Shown: positions 19,298 through 27,400 of the stretch, one piece after another
How the letters are laid out: each line of letters opens with the position of its first letter
Numbering within the stretch: the stretch's first letter is position 1
DNA from: Burkholderiales bacterium
GTDB lineage: Bacteria; Pseudomonadota; Gammaproteobacteria; Burkholderiales; Burkholderiaceae_C
Direction: 5' to 3'
Length of the DNA: 64,000 bases
Assembly: GCA_028868825.1 (NCBI GenBank)
Contig: JAGWTU010000019.1
Location: forward strand, 1 to 64,000
The notes under the pieces: model-generated
What the model was told of the DNA's origin: nothing
Database searches by the model: none
Seen by the model: the letters and a program-made list of their open reading frames with translations, nothing else
Made by a program: the position numbers and the translations under genes

Positions 19298-19774
19298 ATG
19301 AGTGCAATCGACACCAACGCCATAGGGGAGCGGGGAGAGGCCATCTTCTTCACCCGCATGACGGCCTTGCATGGTCAATATCCGTTGTTCCGACCGGCCT
19401 TCCTTGGGGACAAATGGGCAGTGGCTGACTTTGCAGTTGAGTTGGTTGGTCGACCTGGTAAGTACTTCTTGGTTCAGGTCAAGTCCACGACTCGCGGCCT
19501 GAACGCAAGAAGTCGGCTGCGCGTTGGAGTCTCTACTGAGAGATACCAGCAACTCGTCAATGCTTGGATTCCGTCGTACGTCGTGGGCATCAATGACGCT
19601 ACGGAGGAAGCCTATATCTGGGCGGCTGGACCCCGTGCCGCTGGCCCAACCTCGCTCAAGACTCAGTACCCATTGCGGGATGCCGCAGTTCGACAACAAC
19701 TTCATGATGAAGTTCTAAGTTTCTGGCGCACGGTGAGCGCCCGCGTCAGGCCCTGGGTATCTCGCCTCTACTAG
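19298..19774 (+). CDS. Small DUF4365-type nuclease-like protein 1
   Basis: A 158-residue protein with the signature of small PD-(D/E)XK-like proteins annotated DUF4365. It shows an early Gly/Glu turn (IGERGEAIF), an Asp on a strand (ADFAVEL) and FLVQVKST with the QxK pair. It may bind or cut nucleic acid, but the fold is often found in defence genes without proven activity. Start ATG 19298 is chosen over the TTG at 19280 because the homology-like region begins directly after it. It lies 107 bp after the STAND gene and 9 bp before a second protein of the same type, suggesting a functional pair. Confidence 0.7.
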   Translation: MSAIDTNAIGERGEAIFFTRMTALHGQYPLFRPAFLGDKWAVADFAVELVGRPGKYFLVQVKSTTRGLNARSRLRVGVSTERYQQLVNAWIPSYVVGINDATEEAYIWAAGPRAAGPTSLKTQYPLRDAAVRQQLHDEVLSFWRTVSARVRPWVSRLY

Positions 19775-19783
19775 GAAATCAAC

Positions 19784-20236
19784 ATGGGCAGCAATCAACC
19801 TTGGTTTGTTGGTCAACGGGCGGAAAGCCTCGCGCTAATCTTCCTTACGCGCAGGCCCACACTGCACGTACAGAAGATGACAGCTGACTTGGGGATCGAT
19901 TACCTACTCGCTATCGGCGAGGCTCCGTCTCGGTACTTCGGACTTCAAGTTAAGGGGGCGGCTAAGATGTCGAACCTAGTGGGTAAATCTGGCCACCTGA
20001 TTAAGACTGTTGCCGAGCCACTTCAGCGATACGCTCGGGATTCTGCGTTTCCAATCGCGATTCTGGCTATCGACATTACTTCTGAGGCCATGCTCTTTGG
20101 ATGGATCAAGGCCCCAGCAAAGAGTCGCTTGGTCAGCAGCACCAGCCAGACTATTTCGATGCGACCGGCAACGGACAAAGAACTTGATCTCGCTGTTCAG
20201 CAAGTGAACGACTGGTACGACTCTGGCCCGAGATAA
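19784..20236 (+). CDS. Small DUF4365-type nuclease-like protein 2
   Basis: A 150-residue protein beginning 9 bp after its neighbour and sharing its plan: VGQRAESLA, then DLGIDYLLAI with the acidic residue, then YFGLQVKG with QxK. Outside these positions the two differ, so they are divergent paralogues rather than a recent duplication. They may form a heterodimer. The Asp and Lys expected for metal-dependent catalysis are present. No function can be assigned beyond membership of the operon-like cluster. Confidence 0.7.
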   Translation: MGSNQPWFVGQRAESLALIFLTRRPTLHVQKMTADLGIDYLLAIGEAPSRYFGLQVKGAAKMSNLVGKSGHLIKTVAEPLQRYARDSAFPIAILAIDITSEAMLFGWIKAPAKSRLVSSTSQTISMRPATDKELDLAVQQVNDWYDSGPR

Positions 20237-20330
20237 ACCCGTGCCAAACGTGGGATTCCTGTACGTCTTTCTGCAGCCAGTCAGATTCACCTGCGCAGCA
20301 GGCCTAGCTTGAACCGAAGGAGTCATACGC

Positions 20331-22811
20331 ATGGACTTGCTCATTGTTACGGCGCTGACCGAGGAGCAGCAGGTAGTGGACGCTGTTTTAAGGGAAAGCG
20401 CCACCTTCCGGGGATTAGGTGATCACTATGTGAGCATTTTCGACTTTGATCGAGGGGACGGCAGGATCTACCGAATTGGCTCAGCGAGTGCTCACCAAAT
20501 GGGCGCGACCAAGATGGGTGCGTATTGCGCTCCCATATTCAAGGACTTGTCGCCCGAAGCCGCAGTGCTAGTTGGAATTGCGGCCTCTGCTGACCCTTCG
20601 ATAGCGAGCTTGGGCGACGTACCCTTCTCTAGTCACGTACTCAGCTTTGACGATATTGCGGTAGAGGCTGGCGTCCTCACTTTTCGAACCGAGGGCTACC
20701 CTACGCACCCTGAGATGCGCAAGGCTGTTGGCTCGCTGCGAACTTCGGTACACACATATGTGCCTTGGCGAAATGCATGCAAAGACACGATACCAAAGGT
20801 CGTCAAGTCGCTGAATGAATTGAGGCAGACGAAGATCACCCCTCCGGTTGACTACAGCCATCCGCACATCATCGTGGACGTGACAGCCGGGGGACCCTTT
20901 CTTATCCGAGATGCTGAGTTTAGGGACACGCTGAGCAAGAAGATGCCAGCGGCAACGAAGATTGCGATTTCAGCACCGGTCCATCCCAAACTGGTCTCGA
21001 TTGAAATGGAGTCACATGGCTTCATGAATGCTGCGCACGAGCAGGGGATTCAAGCCAGTGTACTCAAGGGTATAAGTGATGACGGCGACGCGAACAAGAG
21101 GCAGCTTGAGAAGCAGACTGGGGGGTTCTATCGCGCATATGCATGCTCAAACGCTGTGCTAGCAGTGCTGCATATGCTTCGCAGGGCACCCGTCGTTGAT
21201 TCCGATATGGTGCGAGAGCAGCGTACACAGGATGTCCGCGAAGTCATTCGTCAGCCCCAATCGCCCTCTCCCGCTCGTGTCATTTTGGATGGGGCCAAGC
21301 AGCAGATCTTGGCCTGTCCAGGAGTTATGGCAGTGGCAGTAAAGGAGGCGATTGTCGTGTTCGTTGAGGAGGGACATGATCCGCAACTGCCTGAATTGCC
21401 AGATGGCATCGCTATGGTCATTCGATACGTCCCACCAATCTCGCTTGCAGTTGGACCCTCAGCAATCGGAGGCATGCTAAGGGTAGCCGTAGGTACCGAT
21501 AAAGTCAGAAGCGGCCTAGGAGTTCGGGTCTCCGGTCGTGATGGACACTGCGAGGTGCTTACGACAAATCATGTGGTCAGTCGGTCCCTGCAGCAGCCTA
21601 CACCAATCCATGTGGCGCTTGGAGATCGACGGGTGCGAGCCGCGGTGTTGGAAACAGACCGCCTGCGTGACTTGGCCTTGCTGACAGTGGACCAGGCCCT
21701 GTGGGAGGCGGCACGCATTCGCTCGATCTCTCCTGGATTGCCTGAGCTTGGCGAGGAAGTGGTCATCCATCTTCCCGATGCGCTTGTCAGCGGGCGAATA
21801 AGCTCCGTTGACGGGGTCGCCAGTTTGCGCACGGATGCCTCTGCTGATGCCTCAATGTCTGTCGATGAGGTCTTCACGATTCAGACGGAGGGAAGTATTG
21901 AGTCCGGTCACTCTGGGGCATTGGTGACTACGGTGCTGGGGATTCCGATTGGCTTAGTTGTAGGCCAAGCTGCGTTGCACGACAGCGAGCAGCTTGTGCT
22001 CGGTGTTGCGATTTCTACCTTCCTGAGCACGAGGGAGTTGCGAGTGGACCTGCCACCGCTACGCGACAAGACACAAGTAGTTGTTGGCGTCCTGGTGGCT
22101 AGTGATCGAGATCTGAAGAGTCTGCTGCGACTGCTTCATGAGCCGGAAGTCCAACACGATTCGAGTGGTCGGACATATTGGGCGTCGCACGTGCCAAGCA
22201 CGAGCGAAACGACCGTGATCGTCACGCAGACTGGTGCAATGGGCAATGTAGCTGCGGCTCTTGGAGCCATGGCTCTCATTCTGCATGCTCGGCCTGATTG
22301 GATTCTCAGCGTGGGACTCGCAGGAGGCACTCGAACAGACGTTGGGCTTGGCGATGTTGTTGTCTCGGATAGCTTCGCTTCCCTTGAAGCGGGCAAGGGG
22401 ACCTTGGATGGCAAGGTGATTCGACGCTCAGTGACCCAACAAGGCTTAGCAATCGCGCGTTCGGTCGCTGGGCAAGCCTCGGCTCGTAGTCTCAGGCCAG
22501 ATGGCTCGGAAGACCGGTATGCAGTGCATGTCGGCCCTGTGGGATCTATTGACTCTTTGAATGAGAATTCGCGCCGCTTCTTTGCGGAACAGAGGAGAAC
22601 TCTTGCAGTTGAGATGGAGTCCGCAGGCGTTTTGGCAGCGGCCGAGCAGGAGCGTATCCCGTACTTGTCCGTCCGCGGAGTGGCGGACTTTGCCGATGAG
22701 GCGAAGCATGACGACTGGAGACCGTACGCCTCGGCAGCAGCGGCAAGTACGGCGATCGAAATCATTCGGCAAATCGCAGATGCGCCGCACGCCTCCCGAC
22801 GAACTCGCTGA
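20331..22811 (+). CDS. Nucleoside phosphorylase / trypsin-like protease / nucleoside phosphorylase fusion
   Basis: An 826-residue soluble protein of three enzyme-like parts. Residues 1-285 form a nucleoside phosphorylase/nucleosidase (PNP/UDP) domain: LIVTALTEEQ, VGIAAS, and E225-M-E227-S with KGISDDGD. Residues about 320-375 (CPGVMAVAVKEAIVVFVEEG) resemble the small domain that precedes some bacterial trypsin-like proteases. Residues about 385-570 are the protease, with a plausible triad H414 (TTNHVV), D447 (RDLALL) and S528 (GHSGAL). Residues about 582-820 are a second phosphorylase domain: VGVLVAS, VGLAGGTRTDVGLGDVVVSD, E761-M-E763-S, VRGVADFAD. PNP and trypsin domains are each known as effectors in bacterial conflict systems; the double-PNP arrangement around a protease is unfamiliar to me. 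It may degrade nucleosides or nucleotides after proteolytic activation, but this is inference. Confidence 0.8.
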   Translation: MDLLIVTALTEEQQVVDAVLRESATFRGLGDHYVSIFDFDRGDGRIYRIGSASAHQMGATKMGAYCAPIFKDLSPEAAVLVGIAASADPSIASLGDVPFSSHVLSFDDIAVEAGVLTFRTEGYPTHPEMRKAVGSLRTSVHTYVPWRNACKDTIPKVVKSLNELRQTKITPPVDYSHPHIIVDVTAGGPFLIRDAEFRDTLSKKMPAATKIAISAPVHPKLVSIEMESHGFMNAAHEQGIQASVLKGISDDGDANKRQLEKQTGGFYRAYACSNAVLAVLHMLRRAPVVDSDMVREQRTQDVREVIRQPQSPSPARVILDGAKQQILACPGVMAVAVKEAIVVFVEEGHDPQLPELPDGIAMVIRYVPPISLAVGPSAIGGMLRVAVGTDKVRSGLGVRVSGRDGHCEVLTTNHVVSRSLQQPTPIHVALGDRRVRAAVLETDRLRDLALLTVDQALWEAARIRSISPGLPELGEEVVIHLPDALVSGRISSVDGVASLRTDASADASMSVDEVFTIQTEGSIESGHSGALVTTVLGIPIGLVVGQAALHDSEQLVLGVAISTFLSTRELRVDLPPLRDKTQVVVGVLVASDRDLKSLLRLLHEPEVQHDSSGRTYWASHVPSTSETTVIVTQTGAMGNVAAALGAMALILHARPDWILSVGLAGGTRTDVGLGDVVVSDSFASLEAGKGTLDGKVIRRSVTQQGLAIARSVAGQASARSLRPDGSEDRYAVHVGPVGSIDSLNENSRRFFAEQRRTLAVEMESAGVLAAAEQERIPYLSVRGVADFADEAKHDDWRPYASAAAASTAIEIIRQIADAPHASRRTR

Positions 22812-23189
22812 GTGCGCTGAGTGCGTTTGGTTCTGACGGGAGGCCACTTGACGACTACCAGGTCCGGCGCCAAAGGTTCAGCAGTGACGCCCAGCCACAA
22901 GGTTGCGCGCGTGGCTTCCGATGCGGCGGGCCCGCTCAGCCAGAAGTCGCGCGCCGTCCTGCAAGCGATCCATCGGCTATCTGCCGATTTGCTCTCGGTC
23001 GCGGTCTCTCTGTCGGGCACACGTAAAGTCCCGGTAGGGAGCTATGGGGCCGCGAGAACAGGATTGCGAACGCTCATTCAGGGTCGTCCAGAGTCCCTCG
23101 CCCCGCTGCACGAAAGCGGAACTGCCGGTCTCGTTAGTGCCCACTGCTGCGGCGTGATCTATAGGTACATAACAGAGCCGTTCGCCAGG
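22812..23189. other. Gap without a supported gene
   Basis: About 380 bp lie between the phosphorylase/protease gene and the convergent XRE gene. The 131-residue ORF here (22821-23216) has no recognisable motif, runs into the end of the XRE gene on the other strand, and lacks a good ribosome site. The reverse-strand 294-residue ORF mostly shadows the upstream gene. The gap probably holds the transcription end of the defence operon, although I see no clear terminator. Confidence 0.5.
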
Positions 23190-23450
23190 TTAGGAACCGG
23201 GTCGCCCCCGCGCTAAGCGTTGATCCACTAGGGCGGCAAGTTCCGAGACAGTCAGCTCCAAACCACTCGCGACCCGCCAAAGCACGCTGATGCTTGGCTG
23301 CTTGGTCGCGGACTCCATCAGCGTGATGAAGGGTCGGTCAATCTCGATGCGGCCCGCCAAGTCTTCTTGGGTAAGACCAAGCTCTAGGCGCCTCGCCTTG
23401 ATCGCTGCGGCGAACGCGCTGATCAGGTCGGGGTCTCGGCTGGGCCTCAT
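23190..23450 (-). CDS. XRE-family HTH transcriptional regulator
   Basis: An 86-residue DNA-binding protein of the Cro/C1 type. Residues about 10-65 hold the five-helix HTH (IKARRLELGLTQEDLAGRI, then PFITLMES and SISVLWRVASGLELTV). There is no further domain, as in control proteins of restriction systems or small antitoxin-like regulators. It is convergent to the defence block. A perfect 12-bp palindrome lies 32 bp upstream of its start, in its likely promoter, pointing to autoregulation. Confidence 0.85.
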   Translation of the reverse strand: MRPSRDPDLISAFAAAIKARRLELGLTQEDLAGRIEIDRPFITLMESATKQPSISVLWRVASGLELTVSELAALVDQRLARGRPGS

Positions 23451-23481
23451 ACCCGGCTACTGTTCCCGTATAGTTACCTAA

Positions 23482-23493
23482 AGACACGTGTCT
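23482..23493. promoter_or_regulatory. Perfect 12-bp palindrome, likely XRE operator
   Basis: AGACACGTGTCT is a perfect palindrome in an AT-rich stretch upstream of the XRE gene. On the minus strand it lies between a TTATCA-like -35 and a TAACTA/TATACG-like -10, a position where a bound dimer would block transcription. Assignment to the XRE protein is by proximity only. Confidence 0.5.
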
Positions 23494-23648
23494 ATTGATA
23501 ACATTCGGCCCTGCGCAGGTGCCGTCCGGGGTGAAGCATCCTTCAGGCGCGCGCGGTACCGGAGTCGCCTCATGCCTCACCGGCTGGATGCAATCGATCT
23601 CATGCTCGGCATGCGACGAAGGCCCTTGCTCATCGACAAGCGAGTTTT

Positions 23649-24344
23649 ATGGCAACAATGATTCCTCGACTGGTGGTTCCCAGTGATCTTCGGTACGACC
23701 AGGGAGAGGTGCTCGACGGAGGAGCGCTGTTCTATCGCTTCGACACCTTGGCCGAACTAAAGACGTTCTGGGCGCAGAAGCGCGCGGAACTGCCCTTCGC
23801 CTGCGTCGGGACTGGGTTCATGCACCCCGCGCGTTTCCTCGACCGTCACGAATGGATCTTCTCGCCAAGCAAGCAGGCACTTGTGAAGGCGGTGGTGCGC
23901 TGGGACGAATTTGGCGTTGCTCCTCGCTGGTGCGACCTCATGTCCGACGAGCGACCGGTTCGAATCGAGTTCCAGAGGCGTCGCGCTTCACGGCGAGATC
24001 TTGGGTTGGCGTTGGGCACATGGTCCCCACAAGACGAGGCCGCCTATCATTCCAATGTCCATCCAGTACGCGACGCCATGCGCCGAGGGTTCTGGCGCCT
24101 CGCGAAGCTCCCCTGCGGTCTGACCCACTTCGACTGGTTCTCGGAGCATGCTCGCATGCCAAATGATCCTGGGCTTCCAAGGGACCGGGTCGAACCTCTT
24201 CTGCAGAGCATGACCTACGACGACTGGAAGTCCCATCACACGTTGAACGACATCGAGATGTTGGATGCGCCTGGTGTAGATTCAGAGATTGCATATTGGG
24301 AGCAGGAGCGAGCTGAGGGGCGCGATCCGTACGAGGACTTCTAG
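23649..24344 (+). CDS. Hypothetical protein
   Basis: A 231-residue soluble protein I do not recognise. It has no signal peptide and no membrane segment. It is rich in Trp, Asp and Arg (for example VKAVVRWDEFGVAPRW and DWFSEHARMPNDPG) and has an acidic tail ending in DPYEDF. The protein-like composition and length favour a real gene, but no catalytic motif is visible. It is the last island gene before base composition rises to that of the core, and it is divergent from the XRE gene. A cargo gene of the mobile island is the most likely status. Confidence 0.6.
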   Translation: MATMIPRLVVPSDLRYDQGEVLDGGALFYRFDTLAELKTFWAQKRAELPFACVGTGFMHPARFLDRHEWIFSPSKQALVKAVVRWDEFGVAPRWCDLMSDERPVRIEFQRRRASRRDLGLALGTWSPQDEAAYHSNVHPVRDAMRRGFWRLAKLPCGLTHFDWFSEHARMPNDPGLPRDRVEPLLQSMTYDDWKSHHTLNDIEMLDAPGVDSEIAYWEQERAEGRDPYEDF

Positions 24345-24451
24345 GCTTGATCACGGCGCCACGTCTCTTCCCGCCACGGGCCGTGCGAGCCCGCAGTCGG
24401 GCGATTGCGTGTCGATGGGTCCGCGCCGCAGTTTGTTCCTTCGCCGAGGGG

Positions 24452-24515
24452 TGTTAGTTGGCGAGAATCCTTAAAAATCAATGGCTTGCGGCACACTAAC
24501 TGTTAGTAGGATTCT
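24452..24515. repeat. Repeat cluster at island/core transition, candidate attachment site
   Basis: Within 64 bp there are three short repeats: the palindrome ACTAACTGTTAGT (24495-24507), a direct repeat TGTTAGT (24452-24458 and 24501-24507), and an 8-bp inverted repeat AGAATCCT (24464-24471) with AGGATTCT (24508-24515). Arms around a short spacer are typical of tyrosine-recombinase core sites. The cluster sits where AT-richer island DNA gives way to high-GC core genes. The other boundary is outside the window, so the att assignment is inference. Confidence 0.4.
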
Positions 24516-24557
24516 GAATGACTGGATGCGCAACACGCCCGACGCCGGCGCCGCGCC

Positions 24558-24857
24558 ATGATGGGGCGCTTGCGCGCCGGCCTGGCGGGGCTCGTGTTCT
24601 CGACGCTGCTGACGGGCTGCATCGTCGTGCCGCAGACGCGCGAGGTCTACGACCCCGAGTGCAAGGTGGCGACGAAGGAGATCACGCTGCAGACCGCCGT
24701 CGTCGGCCAGCTCGCGGGCTGCCGCGGCGACGGCTGCCTGGCGATCCTGACGGCGGCCGGCATCGTCACCGCGGCCAGCGCCGTCGTCTCGGGCAGCATC
24801 GCCATCGTCGGCAACGTCGCCTACTGGATCGAGCGCCAGGGGCGCTGCCAGCGCTAG
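24558..24857 (+). CDS. Small lipoprotein of unknown function
   Basis: A 99-residue exported lipoprotein. The N-terminal signal ends in the lipobox LLTGC, so Cys22 should be lipidated. The mature part has an extra Cys pair (GCRGDGC) and a hydrophobic segment (LTAAGIVTAASAVVSGSIAIVGN). ATG 24561 is an equally good start, one codon downstream. It is the first gene with core-like GC content after the island and converges on the Smr gene, with 2 bp between the stops. Confidence 0.75.
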   Translation: MMGRLRAGLAGLVFSTLLTGCIVVPQTREVYDPECKVATKEITLQTAVVGQLAGCRGDGCLAILTAAGIVTAASAVVSGSIAIVGNVAYWIERQGRCQR

Positions 24858-24859
24858 GT

Positions 24860-25537
24860 TCAGCCGGGCGCGGGCGCCGCCGCCGGCCGCCGTTTGGCGC
24901 CGACGAGCAGCACGATCAGCGCGCCGGCACCGCCCTGCGGGCCGCAGGCCTGGGCGAAGGCGATGACCTCGGCGCTCTGGCCGAGCCAGCGCTGGACCTT
25001 CGCCTTGAGCACCGGCTCGCGCCCCGGCGAGCCGTGGCCCTTGCCGTGGACGACGCGCAGGCAGCGCAGTCCGCGCTGGGCGGCGTCGCGCACGAATCCG
25101 GCGAGCTGGTCGCGCGCCTCGTCGCGGCGCAGGCCGTGGAGGTCGATCTCGGCCTGGATGGACCAGTGGCCGCGCCGCAGCCGCGTCAGCACCTCGGCGC
25201 CGACGCCCTCGCGGCGGAAGCTCAGGCCGTCGTCGGTGAGCAGCAGCGATTCGACGTCGACCTCGTCGGACATCGCCTCGCGCAGCGCCAGCGCCTCGTC
25301 GCGCAGGCGCTGGCGCGGCTCGGGTGCCGGGCGCGGCCGCGCGGACGGCGTGCGGCCATGGTGCGGCAGCGGCGTCACCGCGCCGACGGTCTCGGCGAAC
25401 AGCCGCCGCTGGCGCTCGGCCGCGTGCTGCACGGCGCGTTCGCGCGCGACGCGCTCGGCCGCTTCGCGCTCGCGCCGGCGCAGCGCGTCGCGCATGGGGC
25501 CGAGGTCGGCGAGCGAGCGCGTTCGCGGCGGGCTCAC
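24860..25537 (-). CDS. Smr/MutS2-type domain protein
   Basis: A 225-residue protein whose C-terminal half is an Smr domain, a nuclease-like DNA/RNA-binding fold. The motifs are [15 protein letters not shown], followed by [15 protein letters not shown] and the closing [10 protein letters not shown] segment. The N-terminal 100 residues are Arg/Ala-rich and probably helical. I use GTG 25537, which overlaps the radC stop (GTGA), as the start. The longer ORF in the track only reads through radC in another frame. The stand-alone form is widespread in proteobacteria and its substrate is uncertain. It is coupled to radC. Confidence 0.9.
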   Translation of the reverse strand: MSPPRTRSLADLGPMRDALRRREREAAERVARERAVQHAAERQRRLFAETVGAVTPLPHHGRTPSARPRPAPEPRQRLRDEALALREAMSDEVDVESLLLTDDGLSFRREGVGAEVLTRLRRGHWSIQAEIDLHGLRRDEARDQLAGFVRDAAQRGLRCLRVVHGKGHGSPGREPVLKAKVQRWLGQSAEVIAFAQACGPQGGAGALIVLLVGAKRRPAAAPAPG

Positions 25538-26202
25538 AGCATTCCCCGCTCGGCCATCGAGACGACCTCGCCGCAGCCGACGACGATGTGGTCGAGCACG
25601 CGCACGTCGACGAGCGCGAGCGCCGCCTTCAGGCTGCGCGTCAGGAACTCGTCGGCGCGCGACGGCTCGGCGACGCCCGAAGGGTGGTTGTGCGCGAGCA
25701 CGACCGCGCCGGCACCGAGCGCGAGCGCGCGCCGCACGACCTCGCGCGGATAGACGCTGGTCTGCGTCAGCGTGCCGTGGAACAGCTCCTCGAGCCGCAG
25801 CAGCCGGTGCTGGGCGTCGAGGAACATGACGGCGAAGGTCTCGCGCTCGCGGCCGCCGAGTTCGAGCGCGAGGTAGTCCTTGACGCGGGCCGGCGCGTCG
25901 AACACCGGCGCGGCGCGCAGCGGCTGCGCCAGCGCGCGCCGCGCCATCTCCATCACCGCCAGCAGCTCGGCGCGCTTGGCCGGGCCCAGGCCCTTGATCG
26001 GCCGCAGCGATTCCGGCGTGGCCGCGAGCAGACCGGCGTAGCCGCCGCAACGCTCGAGCACCTGCTCGGCGAGCAGGAAGACGCCGTGGCCGCGGTAGCC
26101 GGTGCGCAGCAGCAGCGCCAGCAGTTCGGTGTCGGCCAGCGCCGCGGCACCGCGGGCGAGCAGCTTCTCGCGCGGGCGCTGTTCGGCGGGGAGGTCTTTC
26201 AT
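25534..26202 (-). CDS. radC: RadC-family JAB/MPN protein
   Basis: A 222-residue RadC-like protein. An N-terminal helix-hairpin-helix region ([19 protein letters not shown], about residues 66-84) is followed by a JAMM metal-binding core with HNHPSG and the downstream Asp in AEPSRADEF. The family was named for a repair phenotype later attributed to another gene, so its true role is unclear. All metal ligands are present. The gene overlaps the downstream smr gene by 4 bp, forming a two-gene operon. Confidence 0.93.
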   Translation of the reverse strand: MKDLPAEQRPREKLLARGAAALADTELLALLLRTGYRGHGVFLLAEQVLERCGGYAGLLAATPESLRPIKGLGPAKRAELLAVMEMARRALAQPLRAAPVFDAPARVKDYLALELGGRERETFAVMFLDAQHRLLRLEELFHGTLTQTSVYPREVVRRALALGAGAVVLAHNHPSGVAEPSRADEFLTRSLKAALALVDVRVLDHIVVGCGEVVSMAERGML

Positions 26203-26285
26203 CGGCGGCGCGGCTCGACCCGACAGGGGTCGGACGGCGGCCAGTCTATGCCAGCGCGGTCCTCGCCGCGCTCGCCGAACCCCTT

Positions 26286-26810
26286 TCAGCCGCCCCAGCC
26301 GAAGGGCGACTGGCGGCTCGAGACCCGGCCCGCGTCGGTGAAGAAGACCGAACCGACACCCAGCCCGGGGTAGGTGTAGTACCAGACCGTCCTGCCGTCG
26401 ACCTTGAGCTTGCGCGTCGGCTCGCCGAGCAGCGCGAGCACGGCGTCCTGGTCCTGCGCGCGTTCGATCTTCGACCAGTTCAGCCGCAGCGCCGCTTCCG
26501 GCGTCATCTGACCGGCGGCCAGCGGTGCGGCAGCCAACGGTGCCGCAGCCAGCGGCGCGGCGGGGGCTGTGGCCACCGCCGCGGCCGGCGGCGTCGTGGC
26601 CGCTGCCGGTGCGCCGACGCGGCGCTCGAGCTCGTGCAGACGCGACTCGAGTTGCTGCACGCGCTGCGTCAGCGCCTCGACGGTCCTGGCCAGCGCCGCC
26701 TCGTCGGCCGTGGCCGCGCGCGCGCTGCCTGCGAGCGCGAGCAAGGCCATGCCGGCGAGCAACGCCGGCAACGACCGCGCGCGCCGTCCCACGCTAGCGC
26801 GACGCGGCAT
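26286..26810 (-). CDS. Exported coiled-coil protein with SmpA/BamE-like C-terminal domain
   Basis: A 174-residue protein with a signal peptide (cleavage near SARA-AT). A heptad-rich coiled coil follows at about residues 37-67 ([20 protein letters not shown]). An Ala/Pro linker holds three near-identical copies of APLAA. The C-terminal 70 residues ([20 protein letters not shown], then GVGSVFF and AGRVSS) look like the small SmpA/OmlA fold. The start overlaps the end of the cytochrome gene by 17 bp; a later Met (MALLALAG) is possible. Function is unknown, probably envelope-associated. Confidence 0.75.
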   Translation of the reverse strand: MPRRASVGRRARSLPALLAGMALLALAGSARAATADEAALARTVEALTQRVQQLESRLHELERRVGAPAAATTPPAAAVATAPAAPLAAAPLAAAPLAAGQMTPEAALRLNWSKIERAQDQDAVLALLGEPTRKLKVDGRTVWYYTYPGLGVGSVFFTDAGRVSSRQSPFGWGG

Positions 26811-27390
26811 AGGCCGCCGCGGCCTTGATCTGCTCGGGGCTCATCGTGCGCACGACGGCGAGCATGATCGGCGCGTTCGACCGCAGTCCCGACTGGAATC
26901 CCAGCAATTGCGCCGTCAGGTATTCCACATGCTGTCCGGCCAGACGCGGGAACGCCGCCTGGCCTTCGGCGTTCGTGCCGTGGCAACTCGCGCAGGCCGG
27001 CACGCCCTGCGCAGGGATGCCGTCCTTGAAGATCTTCTCGCCTTCGGCGATCAGCGCCGGGTCGCCGATCTTTTCCTGCACCGGCTTCTGCGCCGCGTAG
27101 TAGTCGGCCAGCGCATTGATCGTCTCGTCGCTGAGTTGCGCTGCCATGCCCCACATATAGGCCTGGGCGTTGGGGTCGCCGCGCAGATGGCCGCGGAAGG
27201 CCTGCAACTGCAGCACCGTGTAGGCGGGCTGCTGGCCGGCCAGGCGCGGGAACACCGGCGAGACGCTGCGGCCGGCGGGGCCGTGGCATGCCGAGCAGAT
27301 GCCGTTGGCCAGCGCCCGCGGATCCTGCTGGGCCTGTGCTGCGCCGCCGGCGAGCAGGGACAGCGCCGTGATGGCTATGAGCTTGTTCAT
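26794..27390 (-). CDS. Periplasmic diheme cytochrome c (c4-like)
   Basis: A 198-residue exported electron carrier. The signal peptide MNKLIAITALSLLAGGAAQA precedes two homologous halves, each with one haem site: CSACH near residue 34 and CASCH near 133. Each half has its own Met-ligand region and the FPRLAGQ motif typical of c4/c553. It would pass electrons between periplasmic dehydrogenases and a terminal oxidase. The start is ATG 27390, where the signal peptide begins; the longer ORF is a 5' overcall. The gene lies 10 bp after the haem-barrel gene on the same strand, consistent with an electron-transfer unit. Confidence 0.92.
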   Translation of the reverse strand: MNKLIAITALSLLAGGAAQAQQDPRALANGICSACHGPAGRSVSPVFPRLAGQQPAYTVLQLQAFRGHLRGDPNAQAYMWGMAAQLSDETINALADYYAAQKPVQEKIGDPALIAEGEKIFKDGIPAQGVPACASCHGTNAEGQAAFPRLAGQHVEYLTAQLLGFQSGLRSNAPIMLAVVRTMSPEQIKAAAAYAASR

Positions 27391-27400
27391 GGTCGGTGGC

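Noticed and set aside
22821-23216. 131-residue ORF after the PNP-protease gene
   Set aside because: No motif, no ribosome site, overlaps the XRE gene end; left as gap.
24518-25753. 411-residue plus-strand ORF
   Set aside because: It lies over radC and the Smr gene on the other strand; the translation is Arg/Ala/Gly-rich and motif-free, a shadow frame in high-GC DNA.
25538-26050. N-terminal extension of the Smr ORF
   Set aside because: It is the radC region read in another frame; GTG 25537 overlapping the radC stop is the natural start.
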